The translations under genes and the position numbers were made by a program. The notes beneath the pieces are model-generated. The model saw only the letters and a list, made by a program, of their open reading frames with translations. It was not told the origin of the DNA and made no database searches. Source: Ignavibacterium sp. (GTDB taxonomy: Bacteria; Bacteroidota; Ignavibacteria; Ignavibacteriales; Ignavibacteriaceae). From it: DNA of 64,000 nucleotides. The stretch covers positions 310,001-374,000 of the forward strand of contig JAVSMP010000001.1 of NCBI GenBank assembly GCA_032027145.1, in the 5' to 3' direction. This document shows positions 24,945 through 33,999 of the stretch, in pieces. Numbering within the stretch: the first letter of the stretch is position 1; the number at the start of each line of letters is the position of its first letter.

Positions 24945-26690
24945 ATGAAGATTTTTTTATTATTAATTACCGCTTGTGGATTTACGCTGGCGCAAATACC
25001 ATTTACACAAGACACTATAGCATATAATAACAGATTTAATAACAGGCAATTTGCTCAATACAATTCACAAGGATTACTTAGATTAACTTATACCGGCGGA
25101 TTAGGAACAGTCAGCAGCTTTAATGAATTATTTTTCGTTGAAGAGGATACCCTTGGAAACTTCTCGACTTTTAACATTACAAATAACGCTGTTGATGATA
25201 ACTATTCAACACTATCAATTGATCAACTTGATAATATTCATATCAGTTATGAATCGCGTGACCCTTCGATTTTTCAGGTAATGTATATGCACAATACCTC
25301 AGGGTCTTTTTCAGCACCGATTGCTATAACACAAGGCGGATTAAATAAGGGAACTCCTTACGGAAAAATCGGACCTGATAGTGTAATGCACTTTGTCTAT
25401 TATACTTATACATCAGGTACAGACAATTTTTATTATAGAGGATATGATCTAAAAACAGCCACTTTAACTCCCGAAGTGTTATTATCAAATGGTGAAGCAG
25501 GTGGTGATTTTGAAGCAACACTCGATATTGATTCAAATGGCAAAGTTCATATTGCAGGAAGAAGCGGTTCAGGATTATGGGCAGGACCCTTGAAATATTT
25601 TAACAACACTTCAGGTTCTTTTCAGGAATATCCAACTAATGTTATTACTGATGTGAATTATCCAAGAATAAGAACCGACTCGAATAATAAAGTACATATT
25701 GTTTATAGTTCTAATTCAAGATTGTACTATATAAATAATATTAGCGGCGCTTTCTCCGCTCCTGTTGTATTTACTCCATCAGGTCAAATGCCTGCAGGGA
25801 TTCAGTCTTTGGAAGTTGATTCTCAAAACAGACTTTATACTACATATCAATCAAGTCAAGCTGCATCCGGAAAAGGGTTTTATCTTCTTCTTGCTGAAAA
25901 CTTCGTTTTTAATGACACTATTTTTATTGCTGATCTTTCACCCGGACATATATTAAGAAATTCTTCACAGGTTGTTACAAGCAGCAGCGGTGATATTGCA
26001 ATGTTATATGCTGAGTCCGGAATAAGAAATGATACTGTTATCTGTGATATATTTATGAAGCGTGGAAGTATTTATGAAATTATACCGGTTGAATTATCTT
26101 CTTTTACGGCTATAGTAAAAGAAAATGATATTCAATTATTTTGGACTACTGTTACTGAAATAAACAATCGGGGATTTGAGATTGAAAAAATAAATGATTC
26201 CAAATCCAAAATTATACAAGACTGGGAAATGATAGGTTTTGTACCTGGCTATGGCACTTCGACAGAGCCTAAATCATATTCATTTGTTGATAAAGACGTT
26301 ACAACAGGAAAACACAAGTATAGATTAAAACAAATTGACTTTGATGGCAGCTTTGAATATTCAGAAATAATTGAAACTGAAGTCATACAGAAATTAAATT
26401 ATTTACTAGAGCAGAATTACCCCAACCCATTCAATCCGGTAACTTCGATTAGTTACACAATTCCTGATTTCTCTCTGAGCAAATCTGAAGGGTGTTTTGT
26501 AACATTAAAAGTTTTTGATGTTTTGGGTAATGAAATAGTAACATTGGTTAACGAAGAAAAAGCACCCGGCACTTACGAAGTTAATTTCCAATCATTAGTC
26601 AACAATAATCAGCTGGCAAGCGGAATATATTATTACCAATTAAAAGCTGGTGAATTTATCCAAACTAAAAAAATGATTCTGCTCAGATAA
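24945..26690 (+). CDS. T9SS type A cargo protein, probable beta-propeller
   Basis: Secreted protein of 581 aa with a short signal peptide (MKIFLLLITACGFTLAQ). The body (about 20-380) has repeated units of the form hydrophobic-strand / IDSxxxxHIxY / W-or-Y-strand (for example IDQLDNIHISYES, IDSNGKVHIAGRS, TDSNNKVHIVYSS, VDSQNRLYTTYQ), as in WD40/neuraminidase-like propellers. It ends in the Ig-like module (VELSSFTAIVKENDIQLFW) and T9SS tail (QNYPNPFNPVTSI, VFDVLGNEIVTLV, KKMILLR). It lies 52 bp after the preceding T9SS gene in the same direction, so they may be co-transcribed. Ligand is unknown. Confidence 0.85.
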   Translation: MKIFLLLITACGFTLAQIPFTQDTIAYNNRFNNRQFAQYNSQGLLRLTYTGGLGTVSSFNELFFVEEDTLGNFSTFNITNNAVDDNYSTLSIDQLDNIHISYESRDPSIFQVMYMHNTSGSFSAPIAITQGGLNKGTPYGKIGPDSVMHFVYYTYTSGTDNFYYRGYDLKTATLTPEVLLSNGEAGGDFEATLDIDSNGKVHIAGRSGSGLWAGPLKYFNNTSGSFQEYPTNVITDVNYPRIRTDSNNKVHIVYSSNSRLYYINNISGAFSAPVVFTPSGQMPAGIQSLEVDSQNRLYTTYQSSQAASGKGFYLLLAENFVFNDTIFIADLSPGHILRNSSQVVTSSSGDIAMLYAESGIRNDTVICDIFMKRGSIYEIIPVELSSFTAIVKENDIQLFWTTVTEINNRGFEIEKINDSKSKIIQDWEMIGFVPGYGTSTEPKSYSFVDKDVTTGKHKYRLKQIDFDGSFEYSEIIETEVIQKLNYLLEQNYPNPFNPVTSISYTIPDFSLSKSEGCFVTLKVFDVLGNEIVTLVNEEKAPGTYEVNFQSLVNNNQLASGIYYYQLKAGEFIQTKKMILLR

Positions 26691-27071
26691 TTTCCAAGTC
26701 GTTCACAGGCAGGCAGCTTTTAGCTTTCTGCCTGGTTTATCTAAATCCTGAGTGATAAATGTTTGGAAAAAATTCGTCTTTAGAGAATGTTTTCATCTGC
26801 TGTTTAATGTTCAATGTTACATTACTGCTTAAATGTTAAAAATTTCCTTTTATGCAAATAAACTCATCAAATTATAACTTAGTGAAAAAAACCCTTAAAA
26901 AGCGCGTATTAAGTTCAATTTTATGAAAATTCTGGCTTTCCCTCCTGTTTATCTCGTAAAAAACTAAAGTTTTTCACCTTTTCTTCGATAATCAAGTACA
27001 AAAAATAATACAGAAGACTTTACACGGATTAAATCTAAAAAGTCTTAAAAACAATTAAATTAGGAAGAATT
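26691..27071. other. ~380-bp interval between two T9SS genes
   Basis: It opens with a hairpin terminator at 26710-26734 and then holds AT-rich sequence with no coding frame. The promoter of the next T9SS gene must lie in its right part. Confidence 0.5.
26710..26734 (+). terminator. Hairpin terminator after the beta-propeller T9SS gene
   Basis: CAGGCAG and CTGCCTG form a 7-bp stem around an 11-nt loop, followed by GTTTAT. It lies about 20 bp beyond the stop codon. Confidence 0.6.
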
Positions 27072-28346
27072 ATGAAAATAAATTTTTACTTATTTGTTTT
27101 GCTTACATTTCTATTAACAAATCTAACTTTTTCACAGGAGATATGGATAAATGAATTCAGCTATAACTGTGCTGATAGTTTAATAGGAGTTCCTGAAGGT
27201 GATGAATTTGTTGAGATTGTTGCACCTGTTGGAACAGATATGAGCCAATATGGTTTGATTCTCTATTATTACGAAAATAATGATGCTTATTATACATACT
27301 CTTTCAGTCGTTTATCTGGAATAGTAACTTCAGTTAATCAAAGCGCTGGTAAAGGATATTATGTAGTGTTGACTGAAAACAGTTATAGACTTGAAAAGTT
27401 TACACCTATTCCAGAAGGTGTTTCTTTTATAACAATTGACACTCGTAATGCTGGATTTGTAAATACTGAAGGCGGAATACTTTTAGTTCACGCTGAATCT
27501 GGTGAAGTTATTCATGGAGTTTCTTATGAGATGCCTAAGGATATTGATTTACCAATTTCTTTAATGCTTAAACTTGAGGAGGTCGATTTTGAATGGGCAA
27601 CTTTACCTGAGCTTGAAATTACCTCTTCCACTGTTGATGCAATAAAGCCGCCCTTAAAAGATGATGGAAACTCTCCTCCATATAATAGTATTAAAATGAT
27701 CGGTTCAGGGTTTTCCAGAATGTGGACAACAACTACCGGAAAAGAAATATCAACACCTGGATCGTTAAACTATAATCAGAGTGCATTGCCAGTTGAATTG
27801 TCTTCTTTCTTCTTAACCGCTGTTTCAAACGGTGTTAAGCTAAAGTGGATAACCGAAACTGAAACCAATAATTTTGGATTTGAAGTGGAAAGAAAAACCA
27901 GTAATACCGATTGGTCAACTTTAGGTTTTGTAAATGGAAACGGAAATAGCAATTCACCGAAAGAATACAGCTATATTGATAATGTTAAGAAAAATGACAA
28001 ATATTCTTATAGATTAAAACAAATTGATAACACCGGACAATTTGCTTATTCAAAAATTGAAGTAATAGATTTTACAAAACAACCGCAGTATAATCTTACA
28101 CAGAATTATCCGAATCCATTTAATCCATCAACCTCAATTAGTTTTACATTGCCCCGTTCCGAAGTGGTTAGATTAACAGTTTATAATCTGCTGGGTCAGA
28201 AGATTAAAACCTTGATAGATGAGTTCAAAGAAGCCGGTGTACATTATGTTAACTTCGAAGCAAAGGATTTAAATAGCGGAATATATATCTATACGATTGA
28301 AACAGTCAGTTTTACACAAACAAGAAAGATGACCTTAATCAAATAG
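27072..28346 (+). CDS. T9SS type A cargo protein with an N-terminal lamin-tail-like domain
   Basis: Secreted protein of 424 aa. After the signal peptide (FVLLTFLLTNLTFSQ) the first domain (about 22-190; IWINEFSYNC, EGDEFVEIVAP, GLILYYYE) follows the pattern of LTD (lamin-tail) domains seen in many secreted bacterial proteins. An Ig-like module (VELSSFFLTAVSNGVKLKW) and T9SS tail (QNYPNPFNPSTSISF, VYNLLGQKIKTLID, SGIYIYTIE) complete it. It is third in a run of three T9SS genes with unrelated N-terminal domains but near-identical tail logic. Function is unknown; LTD domains are often linked to nucleases or surface proteins, but no catalytic module is present here. Confidence 0.85.
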   Translation: MKINFYLFVLLTFLLTNLTFSQEIWINEFSYNCADSLIGVPEGDEFVEIVAPVGTDMSQYGLILYYYENNDAYYTYSFSRLSGIVTSVNQSAGKGYYVVLTENSYRLEKFTPIPEGVSFITIDTRNAGFVNTEGGILLVHAESGEVIHGVSYEMPKDIDLPISLMLKLEEVDFEWATLPELEITSSTVDAIKPPLKDDGNSPPYNSIKMIGSGFSRMWTTTTGKEISTPGSLNYNQSALPVELSSFFLTAVSNGVKLKWITETETNNFGFEVERKTSNTDWSTLGFVNGNGNSNSPKEYSYIDNVKKNDKYSYRLKQIDNTGQFAYSKIEVIDFTKQPQYNLTQNYPNPFNPSTSISFTLPRSEVVRLTVYNLLGQKIKTLIDEFKEAGVHYVNFEAKDLNSGIYIYTIETVSFTQTRKMTLIK

Positions 28347-28373
28347 CTTTTGCTAAGACCGATAATTTAGAAT

Positions 28374-28408
28374 GCTGCCTTCAAAATTTTTTGGAGGCAG
28401 CTTTTTTA
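28374..28408 (+). terminator. Intrinsic terminator after the LTD/T9SS gene
   Basis: GCTGCCTTCAAAA pairs with TTTTGGAGGCAGC (one G-T pair) and is followed by a run of seven T. It is the clearest intrinsic terminator of this region. Confidence 0.85.
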
Positions 28409-28486
28409 TTTTAAACAAGAAGTGATTTTTAGCATTTATCTGAAAACAATAATTTTTTAAGTTCGTTAAGCAAAAACTAATCTATA

Positions 28487-28786
28487 ATGAATTTATTACT
28501 TGTAACAATCTTTGTGTTTTTTTTTAATCTCCCTTTTGGTTATTGGAGAGCAAGTGAAAAATTATTTTCACTTAAATGGATGCTCGCCATTCATTTACCT
28601 GTTCCATTTGTAATTCTTGCAAGAATATTTTCAAATATTGGATTTGAAGTGTACACTTATCCTGTTTTAATTGCTGCTTTTTTTATTGGACAATTATCAG
28701 GCAGTAAACTTTATTTGAGAAGAAAAAATCTTGGCTGTGTACCGTTAACATCTTGTTTAATAATGGATATTCTAAAACAAAATTAA
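28487..28786 (+). CDS. Small conserved-type membrane protein, function unknown
   Basis: A 99-aa protein with three likely membrane segments: residues 2-20, 33-52 and 58-75. PFGYWR near the N-terminus and GQLSGSKLYLRRKNLGC near the C-terminus are the most distinctive stretches. The basic cytoplasmic tail ends in CVPLTSCLIMDILKQN. I recognise the general pattern as that of an uncharacterised small membrane protein present in various bacteria, but cannot name a family. It precedes a glutathione peroxidase gene by 24 bp in the same direction, so the two may be co-transcribed. Confidence 0.65.
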   Translation: MNLLLVTIFVFFFNLPFGYWRASEKLFSLKWMLAIHLPVPFVILARIFSNIGFEVYTYPVLIAAFFIGQLSGSKLYLRRKNLGCVPLTSCLIMDILKQN

Positions 28787-28810
28787 TTAAAAAGTTTATG
28801 GGAAATATTT

Positions 28811-29398
28811 ATGAAGAAATTTTTTTCAAATTTTATTTATGTTTCTATTCTAATAACACTACTTTTACATCATCAAACTCATGCTGTTAAAAATCAGACA
28901 CACGATAAAATGAATAATAATATCAGCAAAATAACAGTTAAAGATATTAATGGTCAGGAAGTGAACATCTCTGATTATAATGGAAAAGTTTTATTAATTG
29001 TAAATGTTGCAAGTTACTGCGGATTTACTAAACAGTATTCAGGACTTGAAGAAATTTACAGGGAATATAAAGACCAAGGATTTGAGATATTAGCTTTTCC
29101 TTGTAACCAATTCGGAAACCAGGAGCCAGGGACAAATGAAGAAATAAAAAACTTCTGCTCATCAAAGTTTGATATAACATTTAAACTGTTTGATAAGATT
29201 GATGTCAACGGAAAAGACCAATCACCCCTCTACTCAATCTTAACAAATAATGAAGTTACAGGTAATTCAGAAATAAAGTGGAATTTTGAAAAGTTTCTGA
29301 TTGATAAGAATGGAAATGTTATTGCGCGCTACTTAAGTAAAGTTGATCCAAAGAGTGAGGAGTTAATATCTATGATTGAAAAGGAATTAAACAAATAG
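28811..29398 (+). CDS. Glutathione peroxidase family thiol peroxidase
   Basis: Peroxide- or lipid-hydroperoxide-reducing enzyme of 195 aa. The peroxidatic residue is Cys, not selenocysteine, in NVASYCGFTKQYSGLE. The family's Gln and Trp partners are present in AFPCNQFGNQEPG and IKWNFEKFLID. The Cys in FPCNQF is the usual resolving position of thioredoxin-dependent homologues, so thioredoxin is the likely reductant rather than glutathione. A hydrophobic N-terminal segment (about 9-24) suggests export to the periplasm, which is less common; ATG at codon 33 would give a cytoplasmic form. The first start is preceded by GGGAAATATTT. Confidence 0.93.
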   Translation: MKKFFSNFIYVSILITLLLHHQTHAVKNQTHDKMNNNISKITVKDINGQEVNISDYNGKVLLIVNVASYCGFTKQYSGLEEIYREYKDQGFEILAFPCNQFGNQEPGTNEEIKNFCSSKFDITFKLFDKIDVNGKDQSPLYSILTNNEVTGNSEIKWNFEKFLIDKNGNVIARYLSKVDPKSEELISMIEKELNK

Positions 29399-29426
29399 CG
29401 GTTATAAAATTATTTTATTAACCGCT
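29397..29426 (+). terminator. Hairpin after the glutathione peroxidase gene
   Basis: AGCGGTTATAAAAT pairs with ATTTTATTAACCGCT with one bulged base. It overlaps the stop region of the gene and has no long T run, so it may act as a terminator on either strand or only stabilise the mRNA end. Confidence 0.55.
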
Positions 29427-29497
29427 TAAGAGTTAATTTTCTATTAAAGTCTTCTACAACAATCTTGAACCAGCATTATATCAAACAGCATATCAGT

Positions 29498-29971
29498 TTA
29501 ATTTATTCCCAATTGTTGTTTTACCCATAACTTTGAATTGATTAGCTGTTTATGTTCTATATTCATCGTTGCACTGATAATTTTAATAAGACGATCTTCA
29601 TAAGCACTTAACTTTTGGTCTGCATAAATCAGTCTCCACAAACTTTCTATCAATTCAATTTTTTCCTGCTGTGTAAATTTGTTGTTAATTATTGTTGTAA
29701 ATTCATAAAGGCTAACACTCTCTTTAATTTTTTGTTCAGCTAGTGTTATTAAATCTTTTGTACAATCATCATCAAGACTGAAAGTTTTTTTCATTTCAGA
29801 AATAATCAATTTTTTTTCTTCTTCAGAAAACTCACCGTCTGCTTTTGCCAATTCAATAAAAAGAGCACAAGCAGCTATTTCAGTTTTGCACTTATTTATT
29901 TCTGAAGTCTTTTGTTCTGTTGAACCAATATTTTTCTCTTCATTGAATATTTTTTTCAGGTAATCAAACAT
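29498..29971 (-). CDS. TerB-like tellurite-resistance/DjlA N-terminal domain protein
   Basis: A small helical protein of about 157 aa. Residues ~40-150 fit the TerB fold: AACALFIELAKADGEFSEEE, the repeated acidic metal-site pattern, then LIESLWRLIYADQKLSAYEDRLI. Two copies of the A-DG-(F/L)S-E pattern mark the two halves. The start is placed at the ATG giving MFDYLKKIF, the usual opening of this family, 5 bp after the stop of the preceding gene; a longer form overlapping that gene is less likely. The role is unclear; many such proteins have nothing to do with tellurite. It is translationally close to the VOC protein upstream. Confidence 0.85.
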   Translation of the reverse strand: MFDYLKKIFNEEKNIGSTEQKTSEINKCKTEIAACALFIELAKADGEFSEEEKKLIISEMKKTFSLDDDCTKDLITLAEQKIKESVSLYEFTTIINNKFTQQEKIELIESLWRLIYADQKLSAYEDRLIKIISATMNIEHKQLINSKLWVKQQLGIN

Positions 29972-29975
29972 AATT

Positions 29976-30467
29976 TTAAATCTTATCCAATTCACTTAAC
30001 AGATCAGGCACATCCAATGGTTTGGTAATCATTACTAAATTACCATCCTCATCTTTTGGCCATTTTTCAACAAGTTTATCGTAATAAAGTTCAATCATAT
30101 TTCCATCGGGATCTTTAATATAAACTGATTCAGAAACACCGTGATCAGAAGCTCCTTCAATCGGATAATTTGCTTCCCATACTCTTTTAAATGCTTTTGC
30201 CAGATCTTCTCTTGAAGGATACAGAATCGCATAATGATAAAGTCCGGTATGTCCATGTGGTGCAGGAGTTGCATTCTCGCCAGACCAGGTATTCAAGCCT
30301 ATATGATGATGATAATTACCCGATGAAAGAAAAACTGCATCTTTACCAAATCTTGCAGTTACCTGAAATCCCATTAGATCCCGGTAAAACTTTAAGGCTC
30401 GTTCAAGATTAGCAACTGTTAAATGAACATGTCCAATTCGTGTTCGGGGATTTAATTCGTATTCCAT
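29976..30467 (-). CDS. VOC family (glyoxalase / extradiol dioxygenase-like) protein
   Basis: A metal-dependent vicinal-oxygen-chelate protein of 163 aa. The first beta-alpha-beta-beta-beta unit opens with IGHVHLTVANLERALKFYRDLMGF, and the second with GLYHYAILYPSREDLAKAF; the C-terminal metal motif DPDGNMIELYYD supplies the Glu ligand and HVHL and GLYHYA the His ligands. This is the layout of CatE-like catechol 2,3-dioxygenases and glyoxalases. The real substrate cannot be read from the sequence. It is followed by the TerB-like gene 4 bp later and preceded by glgP 14 bp away. Confidence 0.9.
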   Translation of the reverse strand: MEYELNPRTRIGHVHLTVANLERALKFYRDLMGFQVTARFGKDAVFLSSGNYHHHIGLNTWSGENATPAPHGHTGLYHYAILYPSREDLAKAFKRVWEANYPIEGASDHGVSESVYIKDPDGNMIELYYDKLVEKWPKDEDGNLVMITKPLDVPDLLSELDKI

Positions 30468-30481
30468 TACGCTCCAAAAAT

Positions 30482-32971
30482 TTATTTGTGATTTACTTTT
30501 ACTGGTCTTACTTTCCAGATTTTTTCTGCATATTCTTTTACTGATCTATCAGAAGAAAATTTTGCCATCCTTGCAACATTCAATATCGATTTTCTCGTCC
30601 ACTCATTTTTATCTGTATAAAGCTCAGCAACTTTATCCTGAGTATCAATATATGACTGATAATCTGCAAACAGAAGATAATAATCCACATTCATCAGCCC
30701 TCTTATCATGTCATCAAAGATTCCAAATTCTTTCGGATTGAAAAAGTTTGTTGCAATCATATCAACAATATGTTTTAATTCTTTATTCTTTTCATAATAC
30801 TCGCGCGGGTTGTAGCCTTTGGATTTGAGTTTAACAACTTCATCAGCCAGAAGCCCGAAGATAAAAATATTTTCGTCACCCACTTCTTCTCTTATCTCTA
30901 CATTAGCTCCATCCATTGTACCGATAGTTAAGGCGCCGTTTAAAGCAAACTTCATATTGCCTGTTCCGGATGCTTCCAACCCTGCCATTGATATCTGTTC
31001 AGAAAGATCAGAAGCCGGTATAATCTTTTCAGCTAATGAAACAGAATAATTTTTCAGAAAGACGACTTTTAGTTTATCACCAACATCAGGATCATTATTA
31101 ACAACATCTGCGACCGAATTAATAAGTTTTATCACCATCTTAGCTGCATAATATGCCGGTGCAGCTTTTCCGCTAAAAATAATGGTGCGCGGAACCATTT
31201 TAGCCTTGGGGTTACGCTTGATCCGGTTATAAAGTGTAATAATATGAAATACATTTAATAGCTGTCTCTTATACTCATGAAATCGCTTTATCTGAACATC
31301 AAATATAGACTCAGGATTAATCTTAATATTATGTTCTTTCTCAATCAGTTCAATCAACACCATTTTATTATTTAATTTTATTTTCTGCCATTGCTCTGAA
31401 AAGTCTTTATCATTAACAAACTTTTCAATTTTTTTAATCTGAGATAAATCCTTAGCCCAATCAAATCCTATTCTTTCAATCAGCAATTGTGATAACAATG
31501 GATTAGCTGTTATAAGCCATCGCCTTGGTGTTATACCATTAGTAACATTAATAAATTTCTTAGGATAGATTTTATTAAAATCGGGGAAAATTCTTTTTTT
31601 CAAAATATTAGTATGCAATGCAGCCACACCGTTAACAGCAAAACTTCCAACAATAGCAAGGTTTGCCATTCTTACTCTTTTATCTTTTCCTGTTGAAATG
31701 ATTGAAAGCTTTTCAATCAACGCCTCATCCTTTGTGTACTCCTGTTTTACTTTTTCAATAAATCTTCTGTTAATTTCATAGATGATCTGCAGATGTCTTG
31801 GGAGAAGATTGCTAAATATTTGTTCGGACCATTCTTCCAAAGCTTCAGGAACAACAGTGTGATTTGTGTAAGCAAAAGTTTTTGAAGTTATTTCCCACGC
31901 CTTATCCCAGCTTAAGTTTTCATCATCAATCAAAATCCTCATCAATTCTGGTATTGCAACAACGGGATGTGTATCATTAAGCTGAATGCAGGTTTTGTCT
32001 GCAAATTGATCAAATGCAGAGTGTTTGATTTTATACTTTCGTATAATATCCTGAAGTGTAGCTGATACGAAAAAATATTGCTGCTTTAATCTTAAAAATT
32101 TTCCTTCAACATAAGTATCGTTCGGATAAAGAACTTTAGATATTGTTTCCGAATCATCCTTCTTTGCGACTGATTCGATATAGTTGCCTTTGTTAAAATC
32201 AGCAAACTCAAAATCAACAGTTGCTTTTGCACGCCACAATCTTAAATTATTTACAACCTGACTTTTATATCCGGGGATAGGAACATCGTATGCAACAGCC
32301 AGAACATTTTCAGTGTCAACCCATTTAAAACCAAGTTCTCCGTTTCCTTTATTATAAGTTTCTGTTTTTCCATAAAACTGTACTTTATATGTCAGTGATC
32401 TTCTCATCAAGTCCCAAGGGTTTCCATTTCGCAGCCAATTATCGGCTCTTTCAACCTGATAACCATTTTCAATATCCTGCTCAAATATTCCATATTCATA
32501 TCTAATTCCATATCCAAATGCAGGCAATTGAAGTGTAGCCATTGAATCAAGATAACAGGAAGCTAATCTGCCCAAGCCGCCGTTACCCAATCCCATATCA
32601 AGTTCCTGTTCCATTATTTCATTCAGATCATAACCATCACGATTTAAAATAACACCGCATTCATTGTAATAATCCAGATTGATCAGCGCATTGCCAAGAA
32701 TTCTTCCCATCAGATATTCCAGTGAAAGGTAATAAACTCTTTTAACATCTTTATCGTGATATACTTTTTGAGTGCGGAGCCAGTTTCTTACCATTCTATC
32801 TCTAACTGCAAGTGATAATGCAAAATAGGCATCTGCACCGCTTGCTGTATTTTTATCTTTTACAAGAGTAAACTCCAGATGTTCGGCAAACTGATTTGAA
32901 AGCGAAAAACTTGCAGGGTCTTCTTTATCTGTAAAGAATATAGAATCAGTGTTTTCAATCTTTATCTTCAA
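30482..32971 (-). CDS. glgP: Glycogen/starch phosphorylase
   Basis: Releases glucose 1-phosphate from glycogen-type alpha-1,4-glucan using phosphate and pyridoxal phosphate. The length of 829 aa is usual for the GT35 family. Seen directly are YYLSLEYLMGR in the N-terminal domain, QLNDTHPVVAIPELMR, NVTNGITPRRW and the PLP site EASGTGNMKFALNGALTIGT with Lys674 as the Schiff-base residue. No phosphorylation-site N-terminus or other allosteric region of eukaryotic enzymes is evident. It is the first of three closely spaced minus-strand genes with the VOC and TerB-like proteins, so the trio may be one transcript. No other glycogen genes are in the window. Confidence 0.97.
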   Translation of the reverse strand: MKIKIENTDSIFFTDKEDPASFSLSNQFAEHLEFTLVKDKNTASGADAYFALSLAVRDRMVRNWLRTQKVYHDKDVKRVYYLSLEYLMGRILGNALINLDYYNECGVILNRDGYDLNEIMEQELDMGLGNGGLGRLASCYLDSMATLQLPAFGYGIRYEYGIFEQDIENGYQVERADNWLRNGNPWDLMRRSLTYKVQFYGKTETYNKGNGELGFKWVDTENVLAVAYDVPIPGYKSQVVNNLRLWRAKATVDFEFADFNKGNYIESVAKKDDSETISKVLYPNDTYVEGKFLRLKQQYFFVSATLQDIIRKYKIKHSAFDQFADKTCIQLNDTHPVVAIPELMRILIDDENLSWDKAWEITSKTFAYTNHTVVPEALEEWSEQIFSNLLPRHLQIIYEINRRFIEKVKQEYTKDEALIEKLSIISTGKDKRVRMANLAIVGSFAVNGVAALHTNILKKRIFPDFNKIYPKKFINVTNGITPRRWLITANPLLSQLLIERIGFDWAKDLSQIKKIEKFVNDKDFSEQWQKIKLNNKMVLIELIEKEHNIKINPESIFDVQIKRFHEYKRQLLNVFHIITLYNRIKRNPKAKMVPRTIIFSGKAAPAYYAAKMVIKLINSVADVVNNDPDVGDKLKVVFLKNYSVSLAEKIIPASDLSEQISMAGLEASGTGNMKFALNGALTIGTMDGANVEIREEVGDENIFIFGLLADEVVKLKSKGYNPREYYEKNKELKHIVDMIATNFFNPKEFGIFDDMIRGLMNVDYYLLFADYQSYIDTQDKVAELYTDKNEWTRKSILNVARMAKFSSDRSVKEYAEKIWKVRPVKVNHK

Positions 32972-33318
32972 CTTTTTCCTCTGTTTTATTTCACAAATAG
33001 CAGTAACAAATTTACTTTCATCTGTATTTAATACAAAATTTTACATTGTCTGTTATCAATGTCATTTTCAACAAAATAGTAATTAATTCAGGATTAAAGA
33101 AACCGGCATCTGATAATTTTTTGTTTTGTTATTCAGAACCGGTTCGGAATTAAAACAATGAGTCTTTGAAAATAATCCTGTTTGGATTACAGAAGAGAAT
33201 TAAGATTGGAGTTTTCAACTCCCGATTGGGAAAAATATTTCAGAAGTTTCACTACTTTAACTCATATTCAAAAAAATCACAGAGGATTAAATATCAGAAA
33301 TTGGTTAAGTACTTCTGT
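32972..33318. other. ~350-bp interval between ispD and glgP
   Basis: AT-rich sequence without a convincing gene. Frames at 33166-33514 on the plus strand run into and across ispD and have no coding character. The glgP promoter should lie here. Confidence 0.5.
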
Positions 33319-33999
33319 TTATCTTTCAGATATAATTTTTCTAAAAAGTTCTAAGTCATCTTTGGTCGTTATCTTAAAGTTAAGAACTGATCCCTCTACA
33401 ATATTTACTCTTTTGCCGGATCTCCTAACAAGCATTGATTCATCAGTACCCACAAAATTTTCTTTTTCTGCTTTCAGCAAAGCTTTAAGTAAGACCTTAT
33501 ATTTAAATATCTGAGGAGTTTGAACATAATAAACACCATCACGGTTAAGATATTCATTAACAAACTTTCTACCTTTAATTAAGGTATCTTTAGCTTTTAT
33601 ACATACTAAAGCATTGCCATTTTTTTTAGCAGATAAGATTGATTTTGTAAGTACACTACGGGGCAAAAGTGCTCTTGCAGCATCGTGGACTATTAATAAA
33701 TCATTCTCTTGAGCTTCAGAAGAGTAAACTGCATTAAAGACAGATTGCTGTCTTGTGATTCCGCCTTCAACAATAAGTTTTACTTTAGTGAGTTTATACT
33801 TTTTTATAAGATTTAATAGTTTATCAAAGTAAGCGGCTTCAGCAGAAACAATAATTTTATTTACAAGTTTGTTTTTTTGAAATGTCTGAAGTGTATAGAC
33901 AATTATTTCCTTGCCATTAATTTTTAAGTATTGTTTAGGAGTGGAAAAACCACTCCTAAAACCTTTACCGCCTGCTGGTATAATTGCTATACAATTCAT
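33319..33999 (-). CDS. ispD: 2-C-methyl-D-erythritol 4-phosphate cytidylyltransferase
   Basis: Third enzyme of the MEP isoprenoid pathway; joins CTP and MEP to give CDP-ME. The nucleotide-binding motif IIPAGGKGFRSGFSTPKQY opens the protein with the conserved Arg and Lys. VHDAARALLPRSVLTKSI and the C-terminal FVGTDESMLVRRSGKRVNIVEG are further family motifs. The length of 226 aa is normal. The start overlaps the queA stop by 4 bp (ATGA), so translation is coupled. The partner ispF is not adjacent. Confidence 0.95.
   Translation of the reverse strand: MNCIAIIPAGGKGFRSGFSTPKQYLKINGKEIIVYTLQTFQKNKLVNKIIVSAEAAYFDKLLNLIKKYKLTKVKLIVEGGITRQQSVFNAVYSSEAQENDLLIVHDAARALLPRSVLTKSILSAKKNGNALVCIKAKDTLIKGRKFVNEYLNRDGVYYVQTPQIFKYKVLLKALLKAEKENFVGTDESMLVRRSGKRVNIVEGSVLNFKITTKDDLELFRKIISER

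Noticed and set aside
28811-29398. Selenocysteine-containing glutathione peroxidase
   Set aside because: The active-site codon is TGC (Cys) and not TGA.
33166-33514. Plus-strand frames between glgP and ispD
   Set aside because: Most of their length is antisense to ispD and the rest is intergenic; there is no coding pattern.
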